Shown: positions 15,431-22,342 of the stretch, piece after piece
Layout of the letters: every line of letters begins with the position of its first letter
Numbering within the stretch: the first letter of the stretch is position 1
Source of the DNA: JAKANT01 sp035502095
Lineage (GTDB): Bacteria; Pseudomonadota; Gammaproteobacteria; Burkholderiales; Burkholderiaceae_F
Length of the DNA stretch: 27,701 bases
Direction of reading: 5' to 3'
NCBI GenBank assembly: GCA_035502095.1
Contig: DATJUX010000038.1
Span: forward strand, 1 to 27,701
Position numbers and translations under genes: made by a program
The notes under the pieces: generated by a model
Databases searched by the model: none
Told to the model about the DNA's origin: nothing
What the model saw: only the letters and a program-made list of their open reading frames with translations

Positions 15431-16265
15431 GCTCGCGCGCGCCGCGCCGTTCCTCGCGCACGTGCCGGTAGTCGCCGCGCATGTCGAGCGCAGCCCCGGT
15501 CAGCGACGCGAATACATCGTCGAGCGTCGCGCCTTCGCCGACGCGCGCCTTCAACTCCCGCGGCGTGCCCACCGCAACCAGATGCCCGGCGTGAATCACG
15601 CCGATGCGGTCGCACAGCGTGTCGGCCTCTTCCATCTGGTGCGTCGTCAGCACGATCGAGGTGCCGTATGCGGCACGCAGGCTGCGCACGTGGCCCCACA
15701 CGGCGTGGCGCGCGGTGGGATCGAGCCCGATCGTGGGTTCGTCCATGAAGATCACCTGCGGGCGATGCAGCGCGCTTTGCGCGATTTCCAGGCGGCGGAT
15801 CATGCCGCCGGAATAGGTGCCGACCAGGCGGTCGCGCACGTCCTGCAGGCCCATCGTCGCCAGTGCCTGGTCGATGCGGCGCTCGCGCTCGCCGTGCGGC
15901 AGCAGGTAAAGGCGCGCGGACAGCAGCAGGTTCTCGTACCCCGTCAGTTCGCCGTCGGCCGACAGCAGCTGGGGCACGTAGCCGATCGAACGCCGAACCT
16001 CGGCCTGTTGCGTGTGGATGTCGAAGCCCGCCACTCGCGCGCTTCCGCTCGAAGGCGGCAGCAGCGTCGTGAGCATCTTGACCAGCGTGCTTTTGCCCGC
16101 GCCGTTCGGGCCGATCAGCCCGAACATCTCGCCGCGTTGCACCTGCAACGTCGCGCCGTCGACCGCGACCAGCGGACCGAACCGGCGCGTCAGCGCGGAG
16201 ACGCTCACGACGGCGCGGTCGGGACCGGAAGGCGGGGCTGCCGGAGCGGGGTTGTCGGGAGACAT
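15423..16265 (-). CDS. ABC-2 transporter ATP-binding protein
   Basis: This 280-residue ATPase powers the exporter. It has Walker A GPNGAGKST (52-60), Q-loop YVPQL (about 96-100), ABC signature YSGGM (151-155), Walker B VIFMDE (171-176) and the switch histidine in TTHQMEEAD. The C-terminal extension of the DrrA/NodI type is short. The start MSPDNPAP is preferred; an upstream in-frame extension of 32 residues would run back into the promoter of the divergent remnant hydrolase gene and has no family similarity. No clear ribosome-binding site is visible, so the start is moderately certain. Confidence 0.92.
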   Translation of the reverse strand: MSPDNPAPAAPPSGPDRAVVSVSALTRRFGPLVAVDGATLQVQRGEMFGLIGPNGAGKSTLVKMLTTLLPPSSGSARVAGFDIHTQQAEVRRSIGYVPQLLSADGELTGYENLLLSARLYLLPHGERERRIDQALATMGLQDVRDRLVGTYSGGMIRRLEIAQSALHRPQVIFMDEPTIGLDPTARHAVWGHVRSLRAAYGTSIVLTTHQMEEADTLCDRIGVIHAGHLVAVGTPRELKARVGEGATLDDVFASLTGAALDMRGDYRHVREERRGAREHG

Positions 16266-16348
16266 GGGCGGCAGCGATGATAATGACCGGCGACACGATG
16301 CAAGGTTCGAGCGCGACGCCCGCTGCCGTCCGGTGGAAGGAGGAGTAC

Positions 16349-16480
16349 ATGCCCCGCGCAACCGAGAGCCATGTTGCCGTGAAGGGCGGTCGGCTGCATG
16401 CGCGCGAGATCGGCACGGGCCAGCCGATTATCGTGCTGCACGGCGGCCCCGACTTCGATCATCGGTATCTCCTGCCGGAG
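16349..16480 (+). pseudogene. Truncated alpha/beta hydrolase (proline iminopeptidase-like) remnant
   Basis: The first 43 or so codons read as the start of a proline-iminopeptidase-like alpha/beta hydrolase: MPRATESHVAVKGGRLH, then PIIVLHGGPDFDHRY (the oxyanion HGGP motif). Similarity stops after LLPE near 16480. The frame then runs through unrelated low-complexity and palindromic sequence to a stop at 16745-16747. The nucleophile Ser, Asp and His are all absent, so an enzyme cannot be made. The start signals are intact: AGGAGG (16338-16343) lies 5 nt ahead of the ATG. The break lies about 45 bp from the palindromic repeat at 16528, suggesting an insertion or deletion event linked to it. The exact end of homology is an estimate. 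Confidence 0.7.
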
Positions 16481-16527
16481 TCGAGCGCAGCGTCGGCGCG
16501 CGCGCTTAGGGGAAGGCCTCAGAGTCA

Positions 16528-16595
16528 GACGCGGATAACGCGGATCAAAGAACCACTGTTTTATTTATCCGCGCTCAACCGCGCAAGTCCGCGTC
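16528..16595. repeat. Palindromic CGCGGAT repeat element
   Basis: The left arm GACGCGGATAACGCGGAT (16528-16545) contains two GCGGAT units. The right arm (16567-16595) contains ATCCGCG, CCGCG and TCCGCGTC and pairs with the left arm in an imperfect stem. The spacer is an AT-rich 21 nt (CAAAGAACC...TTTATTT), unlike the surrounding GC-rich DNA. The form suggests a dispersed REP/MITE-like element. Its copy number in the genome is unknown from this window. Confidence 0.6.
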
Positions 16596-16669
16596 GAAAG
16601 CTGTTTCCCTTCTCGAACGCTGAAATCCGCCGCCCGCACCTCAGCCTCCCCGAGCGCGACACCTGCACG

Positions 16670-16711
16670 TTGATCTTTCGCAAGGTCGTGCACGGGTCGC
16701 GCTTGTATCTT
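16670..16711 (+). promoter_or_regulatory. FNR/FixK-like site with -10 upstream of the kinase fusion
   Basis: TTGATCTTTCGCAA (16670-16683) has a perfect left half and a CAA-ending right half (8 of 10 positions of TTGAY-N4-RTCAA). TATCTT (16706-16711) lies 22 bp downstream, the position of a -10 in a class II FNR promoter, and is the best -10 match of the sites listed. The start codon is 60 bp from the site. No competing -35 at normal spacing was seen. Confidence 0.42.
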
Positions 16712-16743
16712 GAACCGGGACCGGGGTCTACGAGGACGCAGAC

Positions 16744-18399
16744 ATGACGGGCGAGGGCGACGCTTTGCGGGACTACGCCGCGTTGATCGCCGCGTTGCGC
16801 GATCCTGCCGCCTACCCGCACGCGGTCGGCAGCGTCGAGGTCATCGAGACGCACATCTCGACGGTGCTGCTTGCGGGCGACCACGCCTACAAGATCAAGA
16901 AGCCGGTCGACCTCGGCTTTGCCGACTTCTCGACGCTCGCGCGCCGGCAAGAGGCGTGCAATGCCGAGATCCGTCTCAATCGGCGCACCGCGCCCGAGAT
17001 GTATCTCGGCGTGGTGCCGGTGACCCGGACGGAGCGCCGTCCGCGCTTCGGCGGCGACGGCGAACCGGTCGAATACGCCGTGCACATGCGGCGCTTTGCC
17101 AACGGCGCGCGCTTCGACGAACTCGCACAGGCCGGAAAGCTCGACGACAACTGCATCGACGGGCTGGCCGCGACGATCGCGGCATTCCACGCCGCCTGTC
17201 CGCGCGCACCCGCGCAAAGTGCCTATGGCACGCCGGAGCAGATTGGCGGCTGGATGCGCGACACGGTGAGCGGCTTGCGCTTGTTGGTCGAGTCGCAGCA
17301 GCTCCTCGATCAGAAGCCGCGTATCGAGCGGCTGGCGCGCTGGACCGAACTGGAGTTCGCGCGCCGCAGGCAGGTCTTCGCGGCGCGCCGCGCGTCAGGG
17401 CGGGTGCGCGAGTGCCACGGCGACCTGCACCTCGCCAACGTTGCGAAGATCGAGGGCCGGCCGGTGCCGTTCGACTGCATCGAGTTCAACCCCGAACTGC
17501 GGTTCATCGACGTCATGAGCGACGTCGCCTTCGCCTGGATGGACCTGCATGATCACGACCTGCCGCACCTGGCGGCGCGGTTCCTAGACCGCTACCTGGA
17601 AGGCACCGGCGACTACGAGGGCCTGGCGGTTCTTCGTTTCTATGCGGTCTACCGCGCGTTGGTGCGCGCACTGGTTGCGATGATCCGCCGCGGGCAGCCG
17701 GATCGTTCCGCCGCCGACCGCGCGCGCGACAAGCAGGCGTGTGTCCGCTATGTCGACGTGGCCGAACGCCTGTTTCGGGTGCGCGCGCCGCTGTTCCTGC
17801 TCACGTGCGGGGTGACGGGCTCCGGCAAGACGACGGTCGCGCAGCATCTGCTCGAACGCCTCGGTGCGGTGCGCGTGCGATCCGACGTCGAGCGCAAGCG
17901 GCGCGCGGGCCTCGCTTCGACCGATCACCGCCCGCAGGACCTGGAAGCCGGCCTGTACGACGCGGCCGCCACCCGCGCCACCTACGAAGCGCTTGCTGCG
18001 GCGGCCGCGGCGATCGTCGACGCAGGCTTCTGCGCCATCGTCGATGCCACCTTCCAGCGTCGTGCGGATCGCCAGGCCTTCGCCGCGCTGGCGGCGGAAC
18101 ACGGAGCGTGCCGGGCAGTCGTCGTGTGCGAAGCGGGCGCGCCGACGCTGCGTGCGCGGGTCGCGGCGCGCAGTGCGCGCGGTGACGACGCGTCGGACGC
18201 AACGCTCGCCGTTCTCGCCGATCAGCTCGCGCACTTCGAGCAGCCGACCGCGGACGAGGGGGCCGTCTATCGAATCGATACCGATGCCGATGCGCCGACG
18301 ATCGCTGCGCGCTGCCTCGAACTCGCCGGCGCACTCGCCGCCGACGCAGTGCATCCCAAGCCCGGCCAGGCCTCGCCGACCGCGTGCGCTACGGCTTAG
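16744..18399 (+). CDS. Bifunctional aminoglycoside-phosphotransferase-like / P-loop kinase protein
   Basis: This 551-residue protein has two domains. The N-terminal half (about 1-330) is an APH/choline-kinase-like fold with the catalytic loop HGDLHLAN (H225, D227) and a metal-binding Asp in IEFNPELRFIDVMSD. The C-terminal half (about 350-540) is a P-loop kinase domain with Walker A GVTGSGKTT (356-364) and a later VDATFQRRADR segment. Proteins of this layout are common in proteobacteria and actinobacteria; the mycobacterial relative Rv2004c belongs to the DosR dormancy regulon. The substrate is not known, and despite the name there is no reason to expect drug resistance. The ATG follows a GAGG about 8 nt upstream. 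It is followed 16 bp later by a 63-aa gene. Confidence 0.88.
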   Translation: MTGEGDALRDYAALIAALRDPAAYPHAVGSVEVIETHISTVLLAGDHAYKIKKPVDLGFADFSTLARRQEACNAEIRLNRRTAPEMYLGVVPVTRTERRPRFGGDGEPVEYAVHMRRFANGARFDELAQAGKLDDNCIDGLAATIAAFHAACPRAPAQSAYGTPEQIGGWMRDTVSGLRLLVESQQLLDQKPRIERLARWTELEFARRRQVFAARRASGRVRECHGDLHLANVAKIEGRPVPFDCIEFNPELRFIDVMSDVAFAWMDLHDHDLPHLAARFLDRYLEGTGDYEGLAVLRFYAVYRALVRALVAMIRRGQPDRSAADRARDKQACVRYVDVAERLFRVRAPLFLLTCGVTGSGKTTVAQHLLERLGAVRVRSDVERKRRAGLASTDHRPQDLEAGLYDAAATRATYEALAAAAAAIVDAGFCAIVDATFQRRADRQAFAALAAEHGACRAVVVCEAGAPTLRARVAARSARGDDASDATLAVLADQLAHFEQPTADEGAVYRIDTDADAPTIAARCLELAGALAADAVHPKPGQASPTACATA

Positions 18400-18415
18400 C
18401 GCGGCGGAGGCGACG

Positions 18416-18607
18416 ATGCCGTGGTCCTCGGACTACTTCCCCGCCTCGATGCAGAACCTGGCGCCGGTGGTGCGGGAGAAGGCGATCGAGATTGCCAATG
18501 CCCTGCTCGAGGAAGGAATGGAGGAGGGCAAGGCGATCCGCATCGCCATCGCCAAGGCGAAGGAATGGGCGCGTCACCATGGCCTGTCCATGCGGATGCC
18601 GGAATAG
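18416..18607 (+). CDS. Conserved 63-aa helical protein of unknown function
   Basis: This 63-residue soluble protein starts MPWSSDYFPASMQNL and continues VREKAIEIANALLEEGMEEG, then AIRIAIAKAKEW. It has a strong ribosome-binding site, GGAGG at 18406-18410, 5 nt before the ATG. I recall many small bacterial proteins with this pattern (MPW...YP.SM.NL...VR.KAIEIANALL), but no function is established that I can name. It is predicted to be mostly alpha-helical, with no membrane segment or cysteines. It lies 16 bp after the kinase fusion and upstream of the hibernation factor, so it may belong to the same stress operon. Confidence 0.8.
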   Translation: MPWSSDYFPASMQNLAPVVREKAIEIANALLEEGMEEGKAIRIAIAKAKEWARHHGLSMRMPE

Positions 18608-18621
18608 CGGCGAGACGGATT

Positions 18622-18692
18622 TGCCCCTCTCCCGGTTTCTCTCACGGCGCTTCTCCTCCGCTCGTGGGAACCCGGCCCCCGGGGGAGGGGCA
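18622..18692. repeat. GC-rich inverted repeat (REP-like), possible terminator
   Basis: TGCCCCTCTCCCGG (18622-18635) pairs with CCGGGGGAGGGGCA (18679-18692) with one mismatch, over a 43-nt loop. It lies just after the 63-aa gene and just before the FNR-type site of the hibernation factor. It resembles the GGGAGAGGGG-type palindromes scattered in betaproteobacterial intergenic regions, and could also end transcription from upstream. Confidence 0.5.
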
Positions 18693-18697
18693 TCGGG

Positions 18698-18711
18698 TTG
18701 ACGAATGTCAA
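18698..18711 (+). promoter_or_regulatory. Perfect FNR/FixK-type site upstream of hpf
   Basis: TTGACGAATGTCAA is a perfect 5-bp inverted repeat with a 4-bp spacer and matches TTGAY-N4-RTCAA at every defined position. It ends 56 bp before the hpf start codon. CAGACT (18733-18738) follows after 21 bp, as at the nitroreductase promoter. This is the strongest of the sites in the window and anchors the others. Confidence 0.6.
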
Positions 18712-18767
18712 CGCCACGGCGGTCGCGACGTTCAGACTTGGTGGCATCGGCGTACCGGAAAAATTCA

Positions 18768-19085
18768 ATGCAAATCCCGCTTCAGATCACGACGCGTGGC
18801 ATGGACGTGTCGGAAGCCGTCGACAAGGCGGTGCGCAAGCACGTCGCGAAGCTCGAACACTTCAGCGACCGGATCGTCAGCTGTCGCGTGACGGTGGAAG
18901 TGCCGGAATCCCACCAGCAGCAAGGCAAGCTGCATGCCGTGCATGTCGACCTGAGGGTCCCGGGCGACGAGATCATCTCGAGCCACGCCCATGAGAATAT
19001 GGATGTCTACGTCGCGCTACGCGACGCGTTCAGCGCCGTGCAGCGCCGCCTGGAGGATCACGTGCGGCGGCAACGGGGGCAGTAG
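18768..19085 (+). CDS. hpf: Short ribosome hibernation promoting factor
   Basis: This 105-residue HPF/RaiA-family protein binds the 30S subunit in the tRNA/mRNA channel and helps form inactive ribosomes. It starts MQIPLQITTRGMDVSEAVD, followed by the helix VRKHVAKLEHFSD and the strand pattern SCRVTVEVPE. The DVYVALRDAFSAVQRRLEDHVRR segment forms the second helix; it is split here only for clarity. It lacks the C-terminal dimerisation domain of long HPF. The start at 18768 is chosen by family alignment; an upstream in-frame ATG at 18705 would fall just past the centre of the FNR-type site. The ribosome-binding site is weak. It is convergent with the phosphoesterase gene. Confidence 0.9.
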   Translation: MQIPLQITTRGMDVSEAVDKAVRKHVAKLEHFSDRIVSCRVTVEVPESHQQQGKLHAVHVDLRVPGDEIISSHAHENMDVYVALRDAFSAVQRRLEDHVRRQRGQ

Positions 19086-19122
19086 CGGACACGAGACTCC
19101 CGCCCCCGCACGCGGCGCTACT
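19081..19122. terminator. Candidate terminator between hpf and the phosphoesterase gene
   Basis: AGTAGCG (19081-19087) and CGCTACT (19116-19122) form a 7-bp stem that includes both convergent stop-codon regions. On the plus strand a T-rich stretch (TTTCGTTTGTTCTTC) follows, which suits intrinsic termination of hpf. The 28-nt loop is long, so the call is tentative. Confidence 0.35.
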
Positions 19123-20494
19123 TTCGTTTGTTCTTCTCCGTCTTCGCCTTCAGCTCCCGCACCTCGGCGATCCGCTGCTTCATTCCCGTGTCGCGAGCGG
19201 CGAAGTGGGCCAGCTTGCGCTTCGTCAGATCGACGGTGACGTGGTCATCGGGTGCCTTGGTGTGCGCGCCGTCGGCGGCCGGGTGATATTCGATCCGTAA
19301 CTGGCGCGCGCTCGCCACGACGCGCAAGTAGCCGTAGTTCTGGTCGTCGTAGTTCTCGAGCACGATCTGATCCTGGCCCTTCGACGCTTCCTGGATCACC
19401 TGGGGTGCGCGGATCGCCGGCTGGCCGCTGCGCGTCAGGCGCTGCACGTTGTGGCCGCCGTTGCCGCAGACGACGTAAGGGATCTCGGTGCCGTCCGGCC
19501 GCGTGCGCGTGAAGCGCTGGTAGTTGTGCGCGTGGCCCGCCAGATCGGCGTGCGGCCAGACGCCCGCCTCGTTGCAGATCTGATCGATCTGGGCCTGCAT
19601 GTCGACGCTCCATCCGTGCTTCGACTGCGCGACGAAGGGCGGGTGGTGATGCGCGAACAGGAGCGCGCCGGAATATCTTTCGCTCTTCACCCGACCGAGG
19701 GCCGCGCGCAGGAACTGCAGCTGGCTGTTGCCGATGTTGCCCTCGGCGATGACGCCCGGATCCTCCAGCGTGTTGCTGTAGAGCGCGATGATCCGGAGAT
19801 ACGGCGCCTCGAACGTGAAAAAAACCCCCGGCTGGATCTGGGCAGTGCGGGACAGGTGTCCCGCATCGGGCGATACGCAGAAGCGATCGGCGCAGAAGTT
19901 GCGCAGGAACGCCTGCAGGCTCTTCTCGTGCTGCAACGGCGAGACCATGCCGTCGTGGTTGCCGGCGACCGCGAAGACCGGCGCGTGATAGTCGCGGTAC
20001 GGCTCGTAGAACTGGTCGTAGTAGTACTGGCGCTCGCCGAAGCTGTACACGATGTCGCCGAGCAGGAAGTTGAACTGCGGCACTTCGCCGGGATGCGACT
20101 CCTCGAAGTCGCTGATCATCTTGTCCGTGACTTCGTTCTGCGTCTTGGGTCCCTTGGTGCTGCCGCAGTCGCCGGTCGAGTGAAAGACGATCTGGCCGTT
20201 GCGGGTGATCTGGTCGAGCAGCGCCTTTTCGTTCGACCCGATCGCCTGCGCCAGGGTCACGCGAGGCTCGACGCCGCCGCGCGGCGGCGGGAAAGGAAGA
20301 GGCTTGATCTTGTGCTCTTTGTTGAGCTCGTCGATCGCCTTGTAGGCGGCGGTGTCCGACGCATGCCTGACCTGGAATGTCGACGGATCGGACGTCGGCT
20401 GGGGTTCGGAGAAGACCGGCTGAGTCAGTACGCGACTCGCGAGGTCGCCCGCGGTCGCAGCCGGCGCCGCGCCCTGCTTCTTCCTGGCTGGCAT
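19118..20494 (-). CDS. Purple-acid-phosphatase-like metallophosphoesterase
   Basis: This 458-residue calcineurin-fold protein has the metal-binding motifs GD (D109 in STGDCGST), GDIVYS (D147), GNHD (178-181), HHH (282-284) and GHAHNYQR (320-327). The GDIVY and GHAHNYQRF pattern resembles purple acid phosphatases more than the bacterial cAMP phosphodiesterases. There is no signal peptide: the N-terminus is MPARKKQGAAP, and the protein ends in a Lys/Glu-rich helix (ELKAKTEKNKRK). Secreted location, usual for the PAP family, is therefore not supported. The start is fixed by AGGAGG (20500-20505), 5 nt upstream. The substrate is unknown. Confidence 0.85.
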   Translation of the reverse strand: MPARKKQGAAPAATAGDLASRVLTQPVFSEPQPTSDPSTFQVRHASDTAAYKAIDELNKEHKIKPLPFPPPRGGVEPRVTLAQAIGSNEKALLDQITRNGQIVFHSTGDCGSTKGPKTQNEVTDKMISDFEESHPGEVPQFNFLLGDIVYSFGERQYYYDQFYEPYRDYHAPVFAVAGNHDGMVSPLQHEKSLQAFLRNFCADRFCVSPDAGHLSRTAQIQPGVFFTFEAPYLRIIALYSNTLEDPGVIAEGNIGNSQLQFLRAALGRVKSERYSGALLFAHHHPPFVAQSKHGWSVDMQAQIDQICNEAGVWPHADLAGHAHNYQRFTRTRPDGTEIPYVVCGNGGHNVQRLTRSGQPAIRAPQVIQEASKGQDQIVLENYDDQNYGYLRVVASARQLRIEYHPAADGAHTKAPDDHVTVDLTKRKLAHFAARDTGMKQRIAEVRELKAKTEKNKRK

Positions 20495-20708
20495 GGGTTC
20501 CTCCTCTGTGTTGCCCGGGTGCCCCTGGATCGAGAATTCTCTTTCGCCCCCGGCGCGAAGCGCTCTTACGAGCGGCTTACAGCGCATCCCGCGTCCGCGC
20601 GCGCCGTGTCACGGTGGCGTCGTCGCGGCCCGTCGCCGCCGCGTCGCGGATGATCCAGGCGATCGCATTAAGCTTCGCGAACGTGTCTCCGCATTGAGAG
20701 AAGCCTCG

Positions 20709-21707
20709 ATGACCCTGCCCACGACCCGCCTCGGCGCCACCGGCCTCACCATCTCCCGACTCACGCTCGGCACGATGACGTTCGGGCTGCAGTGCGACGA
20801 GCCGACCTCGTTCCGCATCCTCGACGCCGCGACGGACGGCGGCATCACGCTGCTCGACACGGCCGACGTCTATCCCCTCGGCGGCACGCTCGACATCGTC
20901 GGACGCACCGAGGAGATCGTCGGCCGCTGGCTGAAGGGCAAGCGTTCGCGTTTTCTCGTCGCCACCAAGGGCAGTGGCCAGATGGGCCCGGCGCCCTGGG
21001 ACAAGGGCAACTCGCGCAAGCATCTGCTCGATGCGATCGACGCCTCGTTGCGGCGCCTCGGCACCGACTATGTGGATCTCTACCAGCTGCACCACGACGA
21101 CCACGACACGCCGCTCGAGGAGACGATGGAGGCGCTCGACACCATCGTCAAATCGGGTCGCGCGCGCTATGTCGGGGCGTCGAACCTGCTGGCCTGGCGG
21201 GTGGCGAGCGCGCTCGGGCGCAGCGACGCGCGCGGGCTGACGCGGCTGGTGTCGATCCAGCCGCGCTACAACCTGCTGTTTCGCGAAATGGAGCGCGAGC
21301 TGCTGCCGCTCGCTCTCGCCGAAGGCCTGGCCGTCCTGCCCTACAACCCGCTCGCCGGTGGTCTGCTGACGGGCAAGCATCGCCCGGCGCAAGCGCCCGC
21401 CGACGGCACGCGATTCACTGTCGGCACGGCGGGCGCGATGTACCAGCAGCGCTACTGGCACGACCGCGAGTTCCGCACCATCGAGCGGATCCGCGGCCTG
21501 GTTGCGCAAGCGGGTCTATCGCTGACCGCCGTCGCGATCGCATGGGTGCTGGCGCATCCCGCGATCACCTCGGCAATCGTCGGCGCGAGCCGCCCCGAGC
21601 AGTTGAAGGATTCGCTGGCCGGCGCGACGCTGAAGCTGGACGCGGCCCTGAAGGCGAGACTCGACGAACTGACCGTCGAATACCGCCACGGCGACGCGAT
21701 ACGCTAG
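20709..21707 (+). CDS. Aldo/keto reductase
   Basis: This 332-residue NADP(H)-dependent aldo/keto reductase of TIM-barrel fold has the catalytic tetrad D50, Y55, K87 and H128 (LLDTADVYPLG, VATKGSG, DLYQLHH). The C-terminal cofactor-binding part includes AIVGASRPEQL. A GAGAAG lies 7-12 nt upstream of the ATG. It is divergent from the phosphoesterase gene, with a 214-bp region between them in which no clear regulatory site was seen. It converges on msrB. The natural aldehyde or sugar substrate cannot be predicted. Confidence 0.9.
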   Translation: MTLPTTRLGATGLTISRLTLGTMTFGLQCDEPTSFRILDAATDGGITLLDTADVYPLGGTLDIVGRTEEIVGRWLKGKRSRFLVATKGSGQMGPAPWDKGNSRKHLLDAIDASLRRLGTDYVDLYQLHHDDHDTPLEETMEALDTIVKSGRARYVGASNLLAWRVASALGRSDARGLTRLVSIQPRYNLLFREMERELLPLALAEGLAVLPYNPLAGGLLTGKHRPAQAPADGTRFTVGTAGAMYQQRYWHDREFRTIERIRGLVAQAGLSLTAVAIAWVLAHPAITSAIVGASRPEQLKDSLAGATLKLDAALKARLDELTVEYRHGDAIR

Positions 21708-21737
21708 GTCGCTCGCTTCGATCGACGCGGTCGCTGC

Positions 21738-21756
21738 AGGCGCGCGTCAGGCGCCT
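21738..21756. terminator. Candidate terminator between the aldo/keto reductase gene and msrB
   Basis: AGGCGC (21738-21743) and GCGCCT (21751-21756) can form a 6-bp stem with a 7-nt loop, overlapping the msrB stop codon between two convergent genes. No T-tract follows. Low confidence. Confidence 0.25.
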
Positions 21757-22229
21757 CGGATCTTGTCTTCGCCGCGCCCGAGCTTGTCGGGAAACGCCTC
21801 GTCGCCAGGCACGAAGTCGAGCGCGACCGAATTGATGCAGTAGCGCTCGTGCGTCGGCGGCGGACCGTCGGGAAAGACGTGGCCCTGGTGGCTGCCGCAG
21901 CGTGCGCAGCGGATCTCGGTGCGCACCATGCCATAGCTGCTGTCGCGCACGAAGTCCAGGTGATCGGTGGCGAACGGCGCGGTGAAGCTGGGCCACCCGG
22001 TGCCGCTCTCGAACTTTTCCGTCGCCGCGAAGAGCGGCAGGCCGCACAGCTTGCAGCAATAGGTGCCGGGCTCCTTGTTGTCCAGCAGCACGCCGCAGAA
22101 CGGCGCCTCGGTCCCGTGATGCAGGAGCACGTCGCGCTCCTCGCGGGTCAATGCGGCTTCGAGCTTCTTGCGCTGCTCGGCTGAAGGCGGCGAGAGGTCG
22201 AACTTGTGGGAGCTGACGTTCGCGGGCAT
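21747..22229 (-). CDS. msrB: Peptide-methionine (R)-S-oxide reductase
   Basis: This 160-residue MsrB reduces the R-epimer of methionine sulfoxide in proteins. The zinc site is complete: C59 and C62 (CKLC), C108 and C111 (CARC). The catalytic cysteine is C131 in RYCINSVALDF, and the core motif GTGWPSF (77-82 region) is present. The resolving position cannot be assigned with certainty. The start MPANVSS is used; an upstream in-frame ATG would add 11 residues. There is no signal peptide, so the enzyme is cytoplasmic. It is divergent from the dehydratase operon. Confidence 0.94.
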   Translation of the reverse strand: MPANVSSHKFDLSPPSAEQRKKLEAALTREERDVLLHHGTEAPFCGVLLDNKEPGTYCCKLCGLPLFAATEKFESGTGWPSFTAPFATDHLDFVRDSSYGMVRTEIRCARCGSHQGHVFPDGPPPTHERYCINSVALDFVPGDEAFPDKLGRGEDKIRGA

Positions 22230-22276
22230 CGGGTCGCAATCTCCGGATGAATTGCCGCGCAAGTGTAGCGATGCCT

Positions 22277-22304
22277 CTCCCTCCCCCGCCTGCGGGCGAG
22301 GGAG
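22277..22304. repeat. GC-rich palindromic repeat between divergent genes
   Basis: CTCCCTC (22277-22283) pairs with GAGGGAG (22298-22304); one mismatch is followed by CCCG/CGGG, leaving a 4-nt loop. It lies between two divergent genes, so it does not serve as a terminator for either. It looks like a member of a dispersed CCCTCCCCCGC...GCGGGCGAGGG family, in the same style as the repeat at 18622. Confidence 0.55.
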
Positions 22305-22342
22305 TGCTCCTATGATCCTTCCCGCACCCCTCTGGAGCTTCC

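Noticed and set aside
16744..18399. Antibiotic resistance gene because of the aminoglycoside-phosphotransferase domain
   Set aside because: The fusion with a P-loop kinase domain and the stress-gene context match a conserved chromosomal family not known for drug resistance.
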